In this document: positions 7,329 through 13,691 of the stretch, piece by piece | Layout of the letters: every line of letters begins with the position of its first letter | How positions within the stretch are numbered: the first letter of the stretch is position 1 | Notes under the pieces: generated by a model | Told to the model about the DNA's origin: nothing | Databases searched by the model: none | What the model saw: the letters and a program-made list of their open reading frames with translations, nothing else | Position numbers and translations under genes: made by a program | NCBI GenBank assembly: GCA_964483805.1 | Contig: CAZADH010000149.1 | Location: 1-14,328, forward strand | Origin: CAZADH01 sp964483805 | Lineage (GTDB): Bacteria; Muiribacteriota; Ozemobacteria; Ozemobacterales; Ozemobacteraceae | Direction: 5' to 3' | Length of the DNA: 14,328 nucleotides

Positions 7329-7528
7329 GATCTTGTGTCCTCCGAATGGCGTAGCAACGCCGCGCGAATCGATCCGCGCGTGGTGAGAAAGAGGGTATCA
7401 CAAGAGTGTATGTCACAAAAGTGTGCCCGGCATCGCTGATCTCTGTGGGAGAAACACGCCAGAAAGGTGCTCTACATAGTGCGCAAGCCGGCCTTGTGAG
7501 CCATGTTGCGCCCAACGCAAATCAAGGG
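7329..7528. promoter_or_regulatory. Divergent regulatory region between the lipoprotein gene and rrf2
   Basis: No gene is seen. The lipoprotein side holds a near-palindrome CGCGCGAATCGATCCGCGCG at 7361-7380 (18 of 20 symmetric) and two tandem 12-bp boxes, TCACAAGAGTGT (7398-7409) and TCACAAAAGTGT (7413-7424), each containing a CAC-N4-GTG dyad. On the minus strand TGATACCCT could be a weak extended -10. A short dyad TTGCG/CGCAA lies at 7505-7519. The start site and the regulator are not known. Confidence 0.4.
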
Positions 7529-7557
7529 TTGACAAGCAACAAACATACTGGTATTAT
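7529..7557 (+). promoter_or_regulatory. Strong sigma70-type promoter of rrf2-hcp
   Basis: A perfect -35 TTGACA (7529-7534) is separated by 17 bp from -10 TATTAT (7552-7557), five of six to consensus. A perfect TATAAT also occurs at 7555-7560 but with a 20-bp spacer. The -10 lies inside the palindrome at 7545-7568, so a bound repressor would block RNA polymerase directly. Confidence 0.8.
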
Positions 7558-7568
7558 AATACCAGTAT
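7545..7568. promoter_or_regulatory. Perfect 24-bp palindromic operator, probable Rrf2 site
   Basis: The half-site ATACTGGTATTA is followed without spacer by its exact reverse complement. It overlaps the -10 of the promoter and ends 25 bp before the rrf2 start codon. Rrf2-family dimers bind long AT-rich dyads in their own promoters, so autoregulation is the natural reading. I found no second copy upstream of hcp or of the rubrerythrin-asr genes. Confidence 0.75.
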
Positions 7569-7593
7569 AAAACAAAACGCAGGAAGGAAGAGC

Positions 7594-8010
7594 ATGGCAG
7601 ATCTCATCAAGTTCTCTGACGCGGTCAATCTGGGGTTTCACGCGATGATTCAGTTGACCGTGCATGGCGAGTTGCCGTTGCGGCAGATTGCCGAGTCGCT
7701 CGAGGTCTCTGAAGCGCATTTGTCCAAGGTCATGCAGGCGTTGCGCAAGCGCGGGCTGGTTGATGCCAGTCGCGGTCCGAGCGGCGGGTACCGGCTCTCG
7801 CGTGATCCCAAAGAGATCGCTTTGGCCGACGTGTTCGTGGCTCTCGAGGGGCCGATCGATACCAAGACCTGTTTGTTCAAGCGACCGGTGTGCGCCGAGA
7901 AGTGCTGCGGTCTGGGCGCATTTGTCGGGCAACTCGGTCACAAGCTGAAGACGTATCTCGAGAAGACGACGCTCGCGCAGGTGAAGGCGTCGATCGAACT
8001 CGCGGCGTGA
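7594..8010 (+). CDS. Rrf2-family Fe-S transcriptional regulator
   Basis: The 138-residue protein fits the Rrf2 family (IscR, NsrR, RsrR types). The winged helix-turn-helix covers about 25-72: LPLRQIAESLEVSEAHLSKV, RKRGLVDASRGPSGGYRLSR. A dimerisation helix follows at the C-terminus. The cluster loop has C93, C100 and the pair C104-C105 (C-x6-C-x3-CC), close to but not identical with the C-x5-C-x5-C spacing of IscR, so a [2Fe-2S] or [4Fe-4S] cluster is likely. Family members sense NO, iron-sulfur state or redox. The ATG at 7594 follows AGGAAGGAAG with good spacing. The gene lies just behind a palindrome that covers its own promoter and 90 bp before hcp, a gene controlled by NsrR-type regulators elsewhere. 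A role as NO- or redox-sensing repressor of rrf2-hcp is therefore likely but inferred. Confidence 0.92.
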   Translation: MADLIKFSDAVNLGFHAMIQLTVHGELPLRQIAESLEVSEAHLSKVMQALRKRGLVDASRGPSGGYRLSRDPKEIALADVFVALEGPIDTKTCLFKRPVCAEKCCGLGAFVGQLGHKLKTYLEKTTLAQVKASIELAA

Positions 8011-8100
8011 AATCCTGATATCCTGGCACCTGGGTGTGTGGAAGCAGGCGTCGGTCCTTTCATGATCGGCGCGAACGTAATTCCTGAGGAGGAACCGAGA

Positions 8101-9774
8101 ATGGGTATGTTCTGTTATCAGTGTGAGCAGACGGCGCAGGGCAAGGGTTGTACCGTGGCGGGCGTGTGCGGCAAAGATGCGCGCACTGCGGCTTTGCAGG
8201 ATCTGTTGTTCTGGGCCACCAAGGGTGTCTCGATGTATGCGCACCGGGCGCGGCAGATGGGTGCCAAAGACCATGCGATCGATCTTGGTGTGACCGAGAA
8301 TTTGTTCACCACCGTGACCAACGTCAACTTCGACCCGGAGCGCCTGCAGAAGCTGCTCAAGGCGACGGCGACGCTGCGCGATAAGGCGAAGAAGCTGTAC
8401 GAAGACACCTGCAAGGCGAAGGGCAAGACCGCCGAGACCTTGAACGGTCCGGCGACCTGGGCCCCGGCCGCTGACCTCGATGGCCTGGTCAAGCAGGGCG
8501 AGAATGTGGGCATCGAATCGCGCAAGAAGGCGTTTGGCGAGGACCTCGCCGGCCTGCAGGAGCTGCTCAGTTACGGTTTGAAGGGCACGGCCGCCTATGC
8601 CGATCACGCGCTGATTCTCGGCAAAGAAGACGACGAAGTGTATGCTTTTTTCCATAAGTCGCTCGACGCTCTGACCAGCGAGAAGCCGACTGTCGACCAG
8701 TTGTTCGGTTTGTCGATGGAGTGCGGTCAGGTCAATCTCAAGGTCATGGGTCTGCTCGATACGGCGAACACCAGCACCTACGGCCATCAGGAACCGACCA
8801 AGCTGCGCATCACCCCGGTCAAGGGCAAGTGCATCCTGGTGTCGGGCCACGACCTCAAAGACCTCGAGGAGCTGCTCAAGCAGACCGAAGGCAAGGGCAT
8901 CAACATCTACACGCACGGCGAAATGATCACCTGCAATGCGTATCCGGGGCTGAAGAAATACAAGCACCTGGTCGGCAACTTCGGCGGTGCCTGGCAGGAT
9001 CAGGCCAAGGAGTTCGATACCTTCCCGGGCGCGATTCTGATGACCACCAACTGCATTCAGAAGCCGCGCGATACATACAAAGCACGCATCTTCACGACGG
9101 GCCTGGTCGCGTTTCCCGGTCTGACCCACGTCACCAACAAAGACTTTTCGCCGGTCATCAAGGCCGCGCTCGAGCAGCCTGGTTTCACCAAAGATGAGCC
9201 CGAGAAGTTCATCACCATCGGCTTCGGGCACAACACAGTCATGAGCGTCGCCGGCAAGGTTGTCGAGGCGGTCAAAGCCGGCGCCATCAAGCACTTCTTC
9301 CTGATCGGCGGTTGCGACGGCGCCAAGAGCGGCCGCAACTACTACACCGATTTCGCGCAGAAGGCGCCGAAAGACACGGTCATTCTGACGCTGGCCTGCG
9401 GCAAGTATCGCTTCAACAAGCTCGAGTTCGGTGACATCGGTGGCATTCCGCGGTTGCTCGACATGGGGCAGTGCAACGACGCCTACTCGGCCATCCAGGT
9501 GGCGGTGGCGCTGGCGAAGGCGTTCAACACCGACGTGAACAGTCTGCCGCTGTCGATGATCCTGTCGTGGTACGAGCAGAAAGCGGTGTGCATCCTCCTG
9601 ACGCTGCTCTCGCTGGGCATCAAGAACATTCGCCTTGGGCCGACGCTGCCCGCGTTCGTGACCCCCACGGTGCTCAACGTACTGGTCGACAAGTTCGCGA
9701 TCAAGCCGATCGGCACCGCCGAGGGCGATCTGGCGGCGATCCTCGGGCCGGCGAAAGCGGCGGCCGCGCACTGA
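8101..9774 (+). CDS. hcp: Hybrid cluster protein (Hcp), NO/hydroxylamine reductase
   Basis: Hcp carries a cubane cluster and a 4Fe-2S-2O hybrid cluster. It reduces hydroxylamine in vitro, and E. coli Hcp is a high-affinity NO reductase. This 557-residue copy has the N-terminal cubane motif C5-x2-C8-x8-C17-x5-C23, the compact anaerobe type also seen in Desulfovibrio. All hybrid-cluster ligands can be placed: H250, E274, C318 (TTNC), C405 (GGCDGA), C433 (LACGKYRF), C458 (GQCNDAY), E492 and K494 (WYEQK). The enzyme should be active. ATG at 8101 is chosen because GAGGAGG lies at 8086-8092, 8 nt upstream; an in-frame GTG at 8038 has no such site and adds residues before the conserved MFCYQCEQT. 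It follows rrf2 by 90 bp with no clear promoter between, so the two are probably cotranscribed. No hcr reductase gene is present, which is usual for this class. Confidence 0.97.
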   Translation: MGMFCYQCEQTAQGKGCTVAGVCGKDARTAALQDLLFWATKGVSMYAHRARQMGAKDHAIDLGVTENLFTTVTNVNFDPERLQKLLKATATLRDKAKKLYEDTCKAKGKTAETLNGPATWAPAADLDGLVKQGENVGIESRKKAFGEDLAGLQELLSYGLKGTAAYADHALILGKEDDEVYAFFHKSLDALTSEKPTVDQLFGLSMECGQVNLKVMGLLDTANTSTYGHQEPTKLRITPVKGKCILVSGHDLKDLEELLKQTEGKGINIYTHGEMITCNAYPGLKKYKHLVGNFGGAWQDQAKEFDTFPGAILMTTNCIQKPRDTYKARIFTTGLVAFPGLTHVTNKDFSPVIKAALEQPGFTKDEPEKFITIGFGHNTVMSVAGKVVEAVKAGAIKHFFLIGGCDGAKSGRNYYTDFAQKAPKDTVILTLACGKYRFNKLEFGDIGGIPRLLDMGQCNDAYSAIQVAVALAKAFNTDVNSLPLSMILSWYEQKAVCILLTLLSLGIKNIRLGPTLPAFVTPTVLNVLVDKFAIKPIGTAEGDLAAILGPAKAAAAH

Positions 9775-9827
9775 GCCTGCGGGTCACTGTCGGTCGACTG
9801 TGGCAAATAGCTGATTTGTAGTACACT

Positions 9828-9869
9828 GACCGGCAGGTGCCTGGGGTTGGTCCCGGGTGCCTGCCGGTC
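9828..9869. repeat. Inverted repeat downstream of hcp
   Basis: GACCGGCAGG (9828-9837) pairs perfectly with CCTGCCGGTC (9860-9869); after two mismatched bases the stem continues partly (CC-GGG with CCC-GG) around the loop. No T-tract follows, so an intrinsic terminator for hcp is uncertain; a structured leader of the next operon is an alternative. Confidence 0.55.
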
Positions 9870-9889
9870 TGGTTGTGTGGCGGCAAACG

Positions 9890-9916
9890 CCCACTACGCC
9901 CGTCGTGGGCGGGCGG
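9890..9916. repeat. 27-bp palindromic intergenic repeat, copy 2
   Basis: CCCAC, two bases, then CGCCCGTCGTGGGCGGGCGG, 24 of 27 identical to 4835-4861. Here the stem is CGCCCAC (9888-9894) with GTGGGCG (9905-9911), 7 bp around a 10-nt loop. Both copies lie between genes, which suggests a dispersed palindromic repeat family. Confidence 0.6.
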
Positions 9917-10049
9917 GTCGTTGGCGCCGGCCGAGACACCGTTTCGGGCCGCCCGGCCGGGGTGCGCGGCGCTGTTGCCTGCGTTTTGCCGGTGCCGTGG
10001 AGCTTGGGTCCGTTTGATGTCAATACAGCAGAGGTCAACAGATACCGTG

Positions 10050-10592
10050 ATGCGATTCAACGCCGACGAACTGTACCGCATGGCGATTGCTCTGGAACGC
10101 AACGGCCAGCGCTTCTACCGCCAGGCCGCCGGTCGCTTCGCCGATCCGCGCCTGCGCGGCATTCTCCTGATGCTGGCCGAGATGGAGGTCAAGCACGAGG
10201 AGTTCTTCGCGGCGCTGCGGGCCAGAAGTGCCGCCGTGGCAGCCACTCCCGCGCATGCCGGTGCCGATGCGGTCGGCGTCGACGCGGACAACGAGAACGC
10301 CGAGTATCTGCAAGCGCTGGTCGATGCCAGTGTGTTTGTCGAGGACGGCAAGGTCGCCGGCGGCCCGGATGCGGAAGCCAATATTTACGATGTGTTGCGA
10401 TTTGCCCTGGGTCGTGAGAAAGAGACGGTCGTATTCTACCTGACCATGAAGACCATGGTCTCGCCGTGGGCGGGTGGCGCCGATCTCGACGCGATCGTCG
10501 CCGAGGAGGTTCGCCACGTTCAGTTGATCACCGCCGAATTGCGCCGACTCGAGCGCGAAACACAGGTCGAATCGACCGAAGGCAGGCGCTGA
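10050..10592 (+). CDS. Rubrerythrin-type diiron protein without rubredoxin domain
   Basis: The 180-residue protein is a ferritin-like four-helix bundle. Both rubrerythrin helix pairs carry the diiron pattern: E16-x6-Y23 and E46-x2-H49 in the first half, E123-x6-Y130 and E153-x2-H156 in the second. A variable Ala-rich segment (about 60-82) lies in the inter-helix loop. No C-terminal C-x2-C rubredoxin domain follows, so electrons must come from another carrier. Such proteins reduce peroxide or handle iron in anaerobes. ATG at 10050 starts the first helix directly, with GAGGT at 10031-10035 somewhat far; GTG at 10047 or ATG at 10017 are alternatives. The stop is only 2 nt before the asrA start, so it is translationally linked to the sulfite reductase and may protect its Fe-S and siroheme centres or help iron supply. 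That link to function is inference. Confidence 0.85.
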   Translation: MRFNADELYRMAIALERNGQRFYRQAAGRFADPRLRGILLMLAEMEVKHEEFFAALRARSAAVAATPAHAGADAVGVDADNENAEYLQALVDASVFVEDGKVAGGPDAEANIYDVLRFALGREKETVVFYLTMKTMVSPWAGGADLDAIVAEEVRHVQLITAELRRLERETQVESTEGRR

Positions 10593-10594
10593 GA

Positions 10595-11659
10595 ATGGCT
10601 GAAGCGACGGGTCAGAGCGGATATAGCCTCTCGCCGGCGGGGGCCGATGCCTTTGTGCGTCGGTTGACGCAGCAGTTCGACGTGTGGGCGCCCGTGCGGC
10701 TGCCGGGGCGCGGCCGGTTTTCCGATAGCGATCGCGTGCGCTACGGCACGGTGCAGAACTGGGCCGATGTGGTCTGGCAGCGCAAGAGCGACTTTTCGCC
10801 CAAGGTCGTGGTGTTCCCGGTCAACGAAACGGTGTGGCATTTCGTGGGCGACCGCGTCATCGAGCCCGACGTCGCCGTCCGTCCGACCCTCGTTCTTCTG
10901 CGCGCTTGCGACATTCATGGGTTTTCCCGGCTCGACCAGATGTTCTTGCGCAATGGTGGGCACGTCGACCCGTTGTACGCGAGGCGGCGTGAACAGGTGC
11001 GGTTCGGGTTGCTCGAGTGCCGCGAGCCGTTCGACAACTGCTTCTGCGTGTCGATGGGCACCAATCGAACCGATACGTGGGATCTCGCGATCCGACCGAC
11101 CGACACGCAGGTCTGGGTGAGCGCCCGCGAGGCGTCGGTGCGCGACTGCCTGCCGCCCGAGGCGGCGCCGGCCGAGTTCGTGCCGGAATACGTGACCGCC
11201 GATCGTGTGCCGGTGCGGGTGCCCGACGCCGCCCGCACTGCGCGGGCCATCCGGGACGAGCATCTGTTCGAACACCCGTTCTGGAACGAGTACGACCGAC
11301 GCTGTATTGCCTGCGGGCGGTGCAACACCAGTTGCGTGACCTGCACCTGCTTCTCGACCGATGATGTCGTCAGCGATGACAACCCGACCGTGGGCGAGCG
11401 GCGCCGCGCCTGGGCCGGGTGCCACATCGATCGGTTCACCGGCATGGCGGGCGGCCACTCCTTGCGCGAGAAAAACGGCGCCCGCATGCGTTTCAAGACC
11501 ATGCACAAGGTCTACGATTATCGTTTGCGTTTCGGCGCCCAGGCCGGTCACATGTGCGTCGGATGCGGGCGGTGCGACGATCAGTGCCCGCAATACATTT
11601 CATTCTCGACGTGCATCAATCGTCTGTATGACTTGCTGGGTGACGGAGGCAGCGCATGA
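10595..11659 (+). CDS. asrA: Anaerobic sulfite reductase subunit A
   Basis: AsrA is the ferredoxin-like electron-transfer subunit of the NADH-dependent AsrABC sulfite reductase. The 354-residue product is close to the usual length (about 347). An N-terminal conserved region (PKVVVFPVNETVWHF near 69-83, LLRACDIHGFSRLD near 101-114) precedes two C-terminal [4Fe-4S] motifs. The first is C237-x2-C240-x2-C243-x3-C247, with extra C250 and C252 (CIACGRCNTSCVTCTCFS). The second is C321-x2-C324-x2-C327-x3-C331 (CVGCGRCDDQCP). ATG at 10595 lies 2 nt behind the stop of the rubrerythrin gene; an in-frame extension to 10466 lies inside that gene and is rejected. It overlaps asrB by 4 bp (ATGA). The protein should pass electrons from AsrB to AsrC in the cytoplasm. 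Confidence 0.93.
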   Translation: MAEATGQSGYSLSPAGADAFVRRLTQQFDVWAPVRLPGRGRFSDSDRVRYGTVQNWADVVWQRKSDFSPKVVVFPVNETVWHFVGDRVIEPDVAVRPTLVLLRACDIHGFSRLDQMFLRNGGHVDPLYARRREQVRFGLLECREPFDNCFCVSMGTNRTDTWDLAIRPTDTQVWVSAREASVRDCLPPEAAPAEFVPEYVTADRVPVRVPDAARTARAIRDEHLFEHPFWNEYDRRCIACGRCNTSCVTCTCFSTDDVVSDDNPTVGERRRAWAGCHIDRFTGMAGGHSLREKNGARMRFKTMHKVYDYRLRFGAQAGHMCVGCGRCDDQCPQYISFSTCINRLYDLLGDGGSA

Positions 11660-12465
11660 ACGGCCCTGCCGACAACCCGGTCTTGCTGCGGCCGGTGGCC
11701 GCGCGCATTCTCGAGATTCGCCGGCACACCCCGATCGACGCCACCTGGAGGCTTGCCTGGGATCAACCGCCTGCGCCCGGGCAGTTTTTCGAGGTCTCGT
11801 TGCCACGCGTGGGCGAGGCGCCCATTTCGGCGAGCGGGTGGGGCGAGGGTTACGTCGACCTGACGATCCGCCGCGTGGGCGAGTTGACCACCGCCATCTT
11901 CGCCACGAAGGTCGGTGAGTTGCTGTTTTTGCGTGGGCCGTACGGCCACGGGTGGCCGGTCGCCACATTGGCGGGCCGGCCGTTGGTGATTGCTGCGGGT
12001 GGCACCGGTCTGGCCCCGGTGCGGGGCCTGATCGAGCAGGTCGTTGCCGACGCGTCGTGGCGGGCGCAGGCGACGGTGCTGGTTGGTTTCCGCTCACCCG
12101 ACGACGTACTGTTTCGCGACGATCTGGCGCGGTGGTTGACCGCTGCCGACGTGCGCGTCACCGTCGATCGCGGTGGCGACGGTTGGACCGGGCGGGTCGG
12201 CGTGGTGACCCGGTTGATCCCCGAGTTGCCATGGGATGCTGCGGCCGTGCCGCAGGCCGTCGTCGTCGGCCCGTCGCTGATGATGAAGTTCACGGTCAAG
12301 GCGTTGCTCGATCGCGGTCTGCCGCCCGAACGCATCTGGGTGTCGTACGAGCGGCGGATGTCGTGCGGCGTCGGCAAGTGCGGACACTGCAAGATCCACG
12401 ACAAATACTGCTGTGTCGATGGCCCGGTGTTCAATTTCGCCGAGGCGCAGGGGTTGTTCGATTGA
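11656..12465 (+). CDS. asrB: Anaerobic sulfite reductase subunit B (FAD/NAD(P)H-binding)
   Basis: AsrB is the flavoprotein that takes electrons from NADH. The 269-residue product has the ferredoxin-reductase/dihydroorotate dehydrogenase B fold: an FAD-binding barrel (about 10-100, PGQFFEVSLPRVGEAPISAS, then GPYGHGWP), a nucleotide-binding motif IAAGGTGLAPVRGLI (112-126) and a VGPSLMMKFTVKALL segment (204-218). A C-terminal [2Fe-2S] site is formed by C237, C242, C245 and C252 or C253 (MSCGVGKCGHC...KYCC). The start overlaps the asrA stop as ATGA, showing tight coupling. It is followed by a 193-bp gap with a repeat tract before asrC, which breaks the otherwise compact operon. Together with AsrA and AsrC it makes a complete set. 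Confidence 0.94.
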   Translation: MNGPADNPVLLRPVAARILEIRRHTPIDATWRLAWDQPPAPGQFFEVSLPRVGEAPISASGWGEGYVDLTIRRVGELTTAIFATKVGELLFLRGPYGHGWPVATLAGRPLVIAAGGTGLAPVRGLIEQVVADASWRAQATVLVGFRSPDDVLFRDDLARWLTAADVRVTVDRGGDGWTGRVGVVTRLIPELPWDAAAVPQAVVVGPSLMMKFTVKALLDRGLPPERIWVSYERRMSCGVGKCGHCKIHDKYCCVDGPVFNFAEAQGLFD

Positions 12466-12479
12466 CCAGCCGCAACAAA

Positions 12480-12588
12480 CGAAACCACCGATGCGGACAC
12501 GCCGTAGGGGCGCATTGCGATGCGCCCCCGGCCGATGCGCCCCCGGCCGATGCGCCCCGGAAAAATGCGCCCCCGGCGAAACCACCGA
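12480..12588. repeat. GC-rich repeat tract bounded by 12-bp direct repeats
   Basis: CGAAACCACCGA occurs at 12480-12491 and again at 12577-12588, framing an 85-bp tract. Inside, GGGGCGCA (12507-12514) pairs with TGCGCCCC (12521-12528). From 12519 a 15-bp unit, GATGCGCCCCCGGCC, occurs twice exactly (12519-12533, 12534-12548), then once shortened (12549-12560), and a degenerate fourth copy follows (12564-12577). The palindrome resembles dispersed REP-like elements of many genomes. The layout suggests insertion with target duplication, followed by slippage of the right arm. There is no coding potential of interest, though one frame stays open into asrC. Confidence 0.7.
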
Positions 12589-12658
12589 CGATCACCGACA
12601 AACCCAGATCCGGAACCGTTGGGGCGAGGGTGTGTTGTCAGCAGTTGGGAGAAACCAA

Positions 12659-13678
12659 ATGAGCAGTGACCTCGACACCAAGATCCTGATCCGCAATGCC
12701 TTTCGCATTACGCGCGACCGTGACCTCACCTGTCTGCGCGTGCGCGTGCCGGGCGGTCATCTGGCGGCGCGCTGGCTGCCACTCATACAACGTATTGCTG
12801 AGCAGTTCGGCAACGGCACGGTGCATCTGACCACACGGCAGGGCTTCGAAATTCCCGGCATCCCGTTCGACCGGACCGACGACGTCAAAAAGGTGTTGGC
12901 CGAGTACATCGCCGCGGTCGAAACAGAGCAGGGTGTGGCGGTGCCGCAGCCGGCGGCAGGCTATCCGGCGGCCGGGTTGCGCAACATCGCGGCGTGCATC
13001 GGCAACCGGGTGTGTCAGTTCGCCAACTACGACACGACGGCGCTGGCGCTCGACGTCGAGCGACTCGTGTACCCCCATCATTTTCACGTGAAGATTGCCC
13101 TTACCGGTTGCCCCAACGACTGCATCAAGGCCCACCTGCAGGATTTCGGCATCATCGGCCAGGCCGACGTGCAACTCGAGGCCGATCGCTGCATCGGGTG
13201 TGAAGCGTGCGTGAAAAACTGCCAGGCCCGCGTGACCGGGGCGCTGACGATGCACCACCGGCGCGTCCGGCGTGATCCGCTGCGCTGCATCGGTTGCGGC
13301 GAGTGCGTGCTCAAATGCCCGACCGGCGCCTGGAGCCGCAATCCCGAGAAGTTCTATCGCCTGGTCGTGCTCGGCCGCACCGGCAAGAAGAACCCGCGCC
13401 TGGCGGCCACGTTTCTCGAGTGGGTGCCGCGCGAGGCCGTGCTCGGCGTGATCAAGAACGTGTTTCCGTTCATCGAGGCGCACATCGACAAGAGCCTCGA
13501 CAAAGAGCACCTTGGCTACATCGTCGATCGCGCCGGGTTCCCGGCGTTCCGCGATGCTGTCTTACACGGTATTGACATCGGCCCGAAGGGGCGGGTGGCG
13601 TCGGTGCTCGAGTTCGCGGGGTACCGGTATGAGCGGTCGAGCGCGCTACCGGAGGCTGCCGGCGACCGCTCGGGGTGA
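12659..13678 (+). CDS. asrC: Anaerobic sulfite reductase subunit C (siroheme)
   Basis: AsrC is the catalytic subunit that reduces sulfite to sulfide with six electrons. The 339-residue product matches the usual size (about 337). It has the siroheme/[4Fe-4S] ligand set C113-x5-C119 (ACIGNRVC) and C151-x3-C155 (GCPNDC), followed by two ferredoxin motifs: C178-x2-C181-x2-C184-x3-C188 and C210-x2-C213-x2-C216-x3-C220. The LTTRQGFEIPGIP segment (58-70) is the conserved sulfite/nitrite reductase ferredoxin-like region. ATG at 12659 has GGGAG at 12647-12651, 7 nt upstream; the frame is open back to 12413 but that stretch overlaps asrB and the repeat tract and is rejected. The 193-bp distance from asrB is unusual for asr operons. 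The gene ends 13 bp before the end of convergent hicB. Confidence 0.95.
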   Translation: MSSDLDTKILIRNAFRITRDRDLTCLRVRVPGGHLAARWLPLIQRIAEQFGNGTVHLTTRQGFEIPGIPFDRTDDVKKVLAEYIAAVETEQGVAVPQPAAGYPAAGLRNIAACIGNRVCQFANYDTTALALDVERLVYPHHFHVKIALTGCPNDCIKAHLQDFGIIGQADVQLEADRCIGCEACVKNCQARVTGALTMHHRRVRRDPLRCIGCGECVLKCPTGAWSRNPEKFYRLVVLGRTGKKNPRLAATFLEWVPREAVLGVIKNVFPFIEAHIDKSLDKEHLGYIVDRAGFPAFRDAVLHGIDIGPKGRVASVLEFAGYRYERSSALPEAAGDRSG

Positions 13679-13691
13679 TGGCGCGCCGGCT

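Larger units (their letters stand above)
9775..10049. promoter_or_regulatory. Structured gap between hcp and the rubrerythrin-asr operon
   Basis: No convincing gene is seen. An AT-rich stretch at 9801-9827 (GCAAATAGCTGATTTGTAGTACACT) ends in a possible -10 TACACT (9822-9827) without a good -35. It is followed at once by a perfect 10-bp inverted repeat (9828-9837 with 9860-9869) and by the second copy of the 27-bp repeat (9890-9916). The promoter of the operon probably lies here, either before the hairpins, which would then sit in the leader, or after them. Confidence 0.35.

Noticed and set aside
8038..8100. Upstream GTG start for hcp
   Set aside because: It has no ribosome binding site, and the 21 extra residues precede the conserved Hcp N-terminus that begins at the ATG at 8101.
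7522..9771. A 749-codon open frame on the minus strand across rrf2 and hcp
   Set aside because: It is antisense to two clearly conserved genes, rich in Arg, Gln and His without known motifs, and arises from the GC-biased codon positions of hcp.
10015..10026. FNR-like half-site TTGATGTCAATA before the rubrerythrin gene
   Set aside because: Only one half matches TTGAT-N4-ATCAA well, and it lies too close to the start codon to judge as an activator site.
12519..12577. Possible short CRISPR-like array
   Set aside because: The units are 15 bp, in tandem with no spacers, and one copy is shortened; this is a simple tandem repeat.
12413..12658. N-terminal extension of AsrC by 82 residues
   Set aside because: It overlaps the asrB end and is made of the repeat tract; the ATG at 12659 has a good ribosome site and gives the normal family length.
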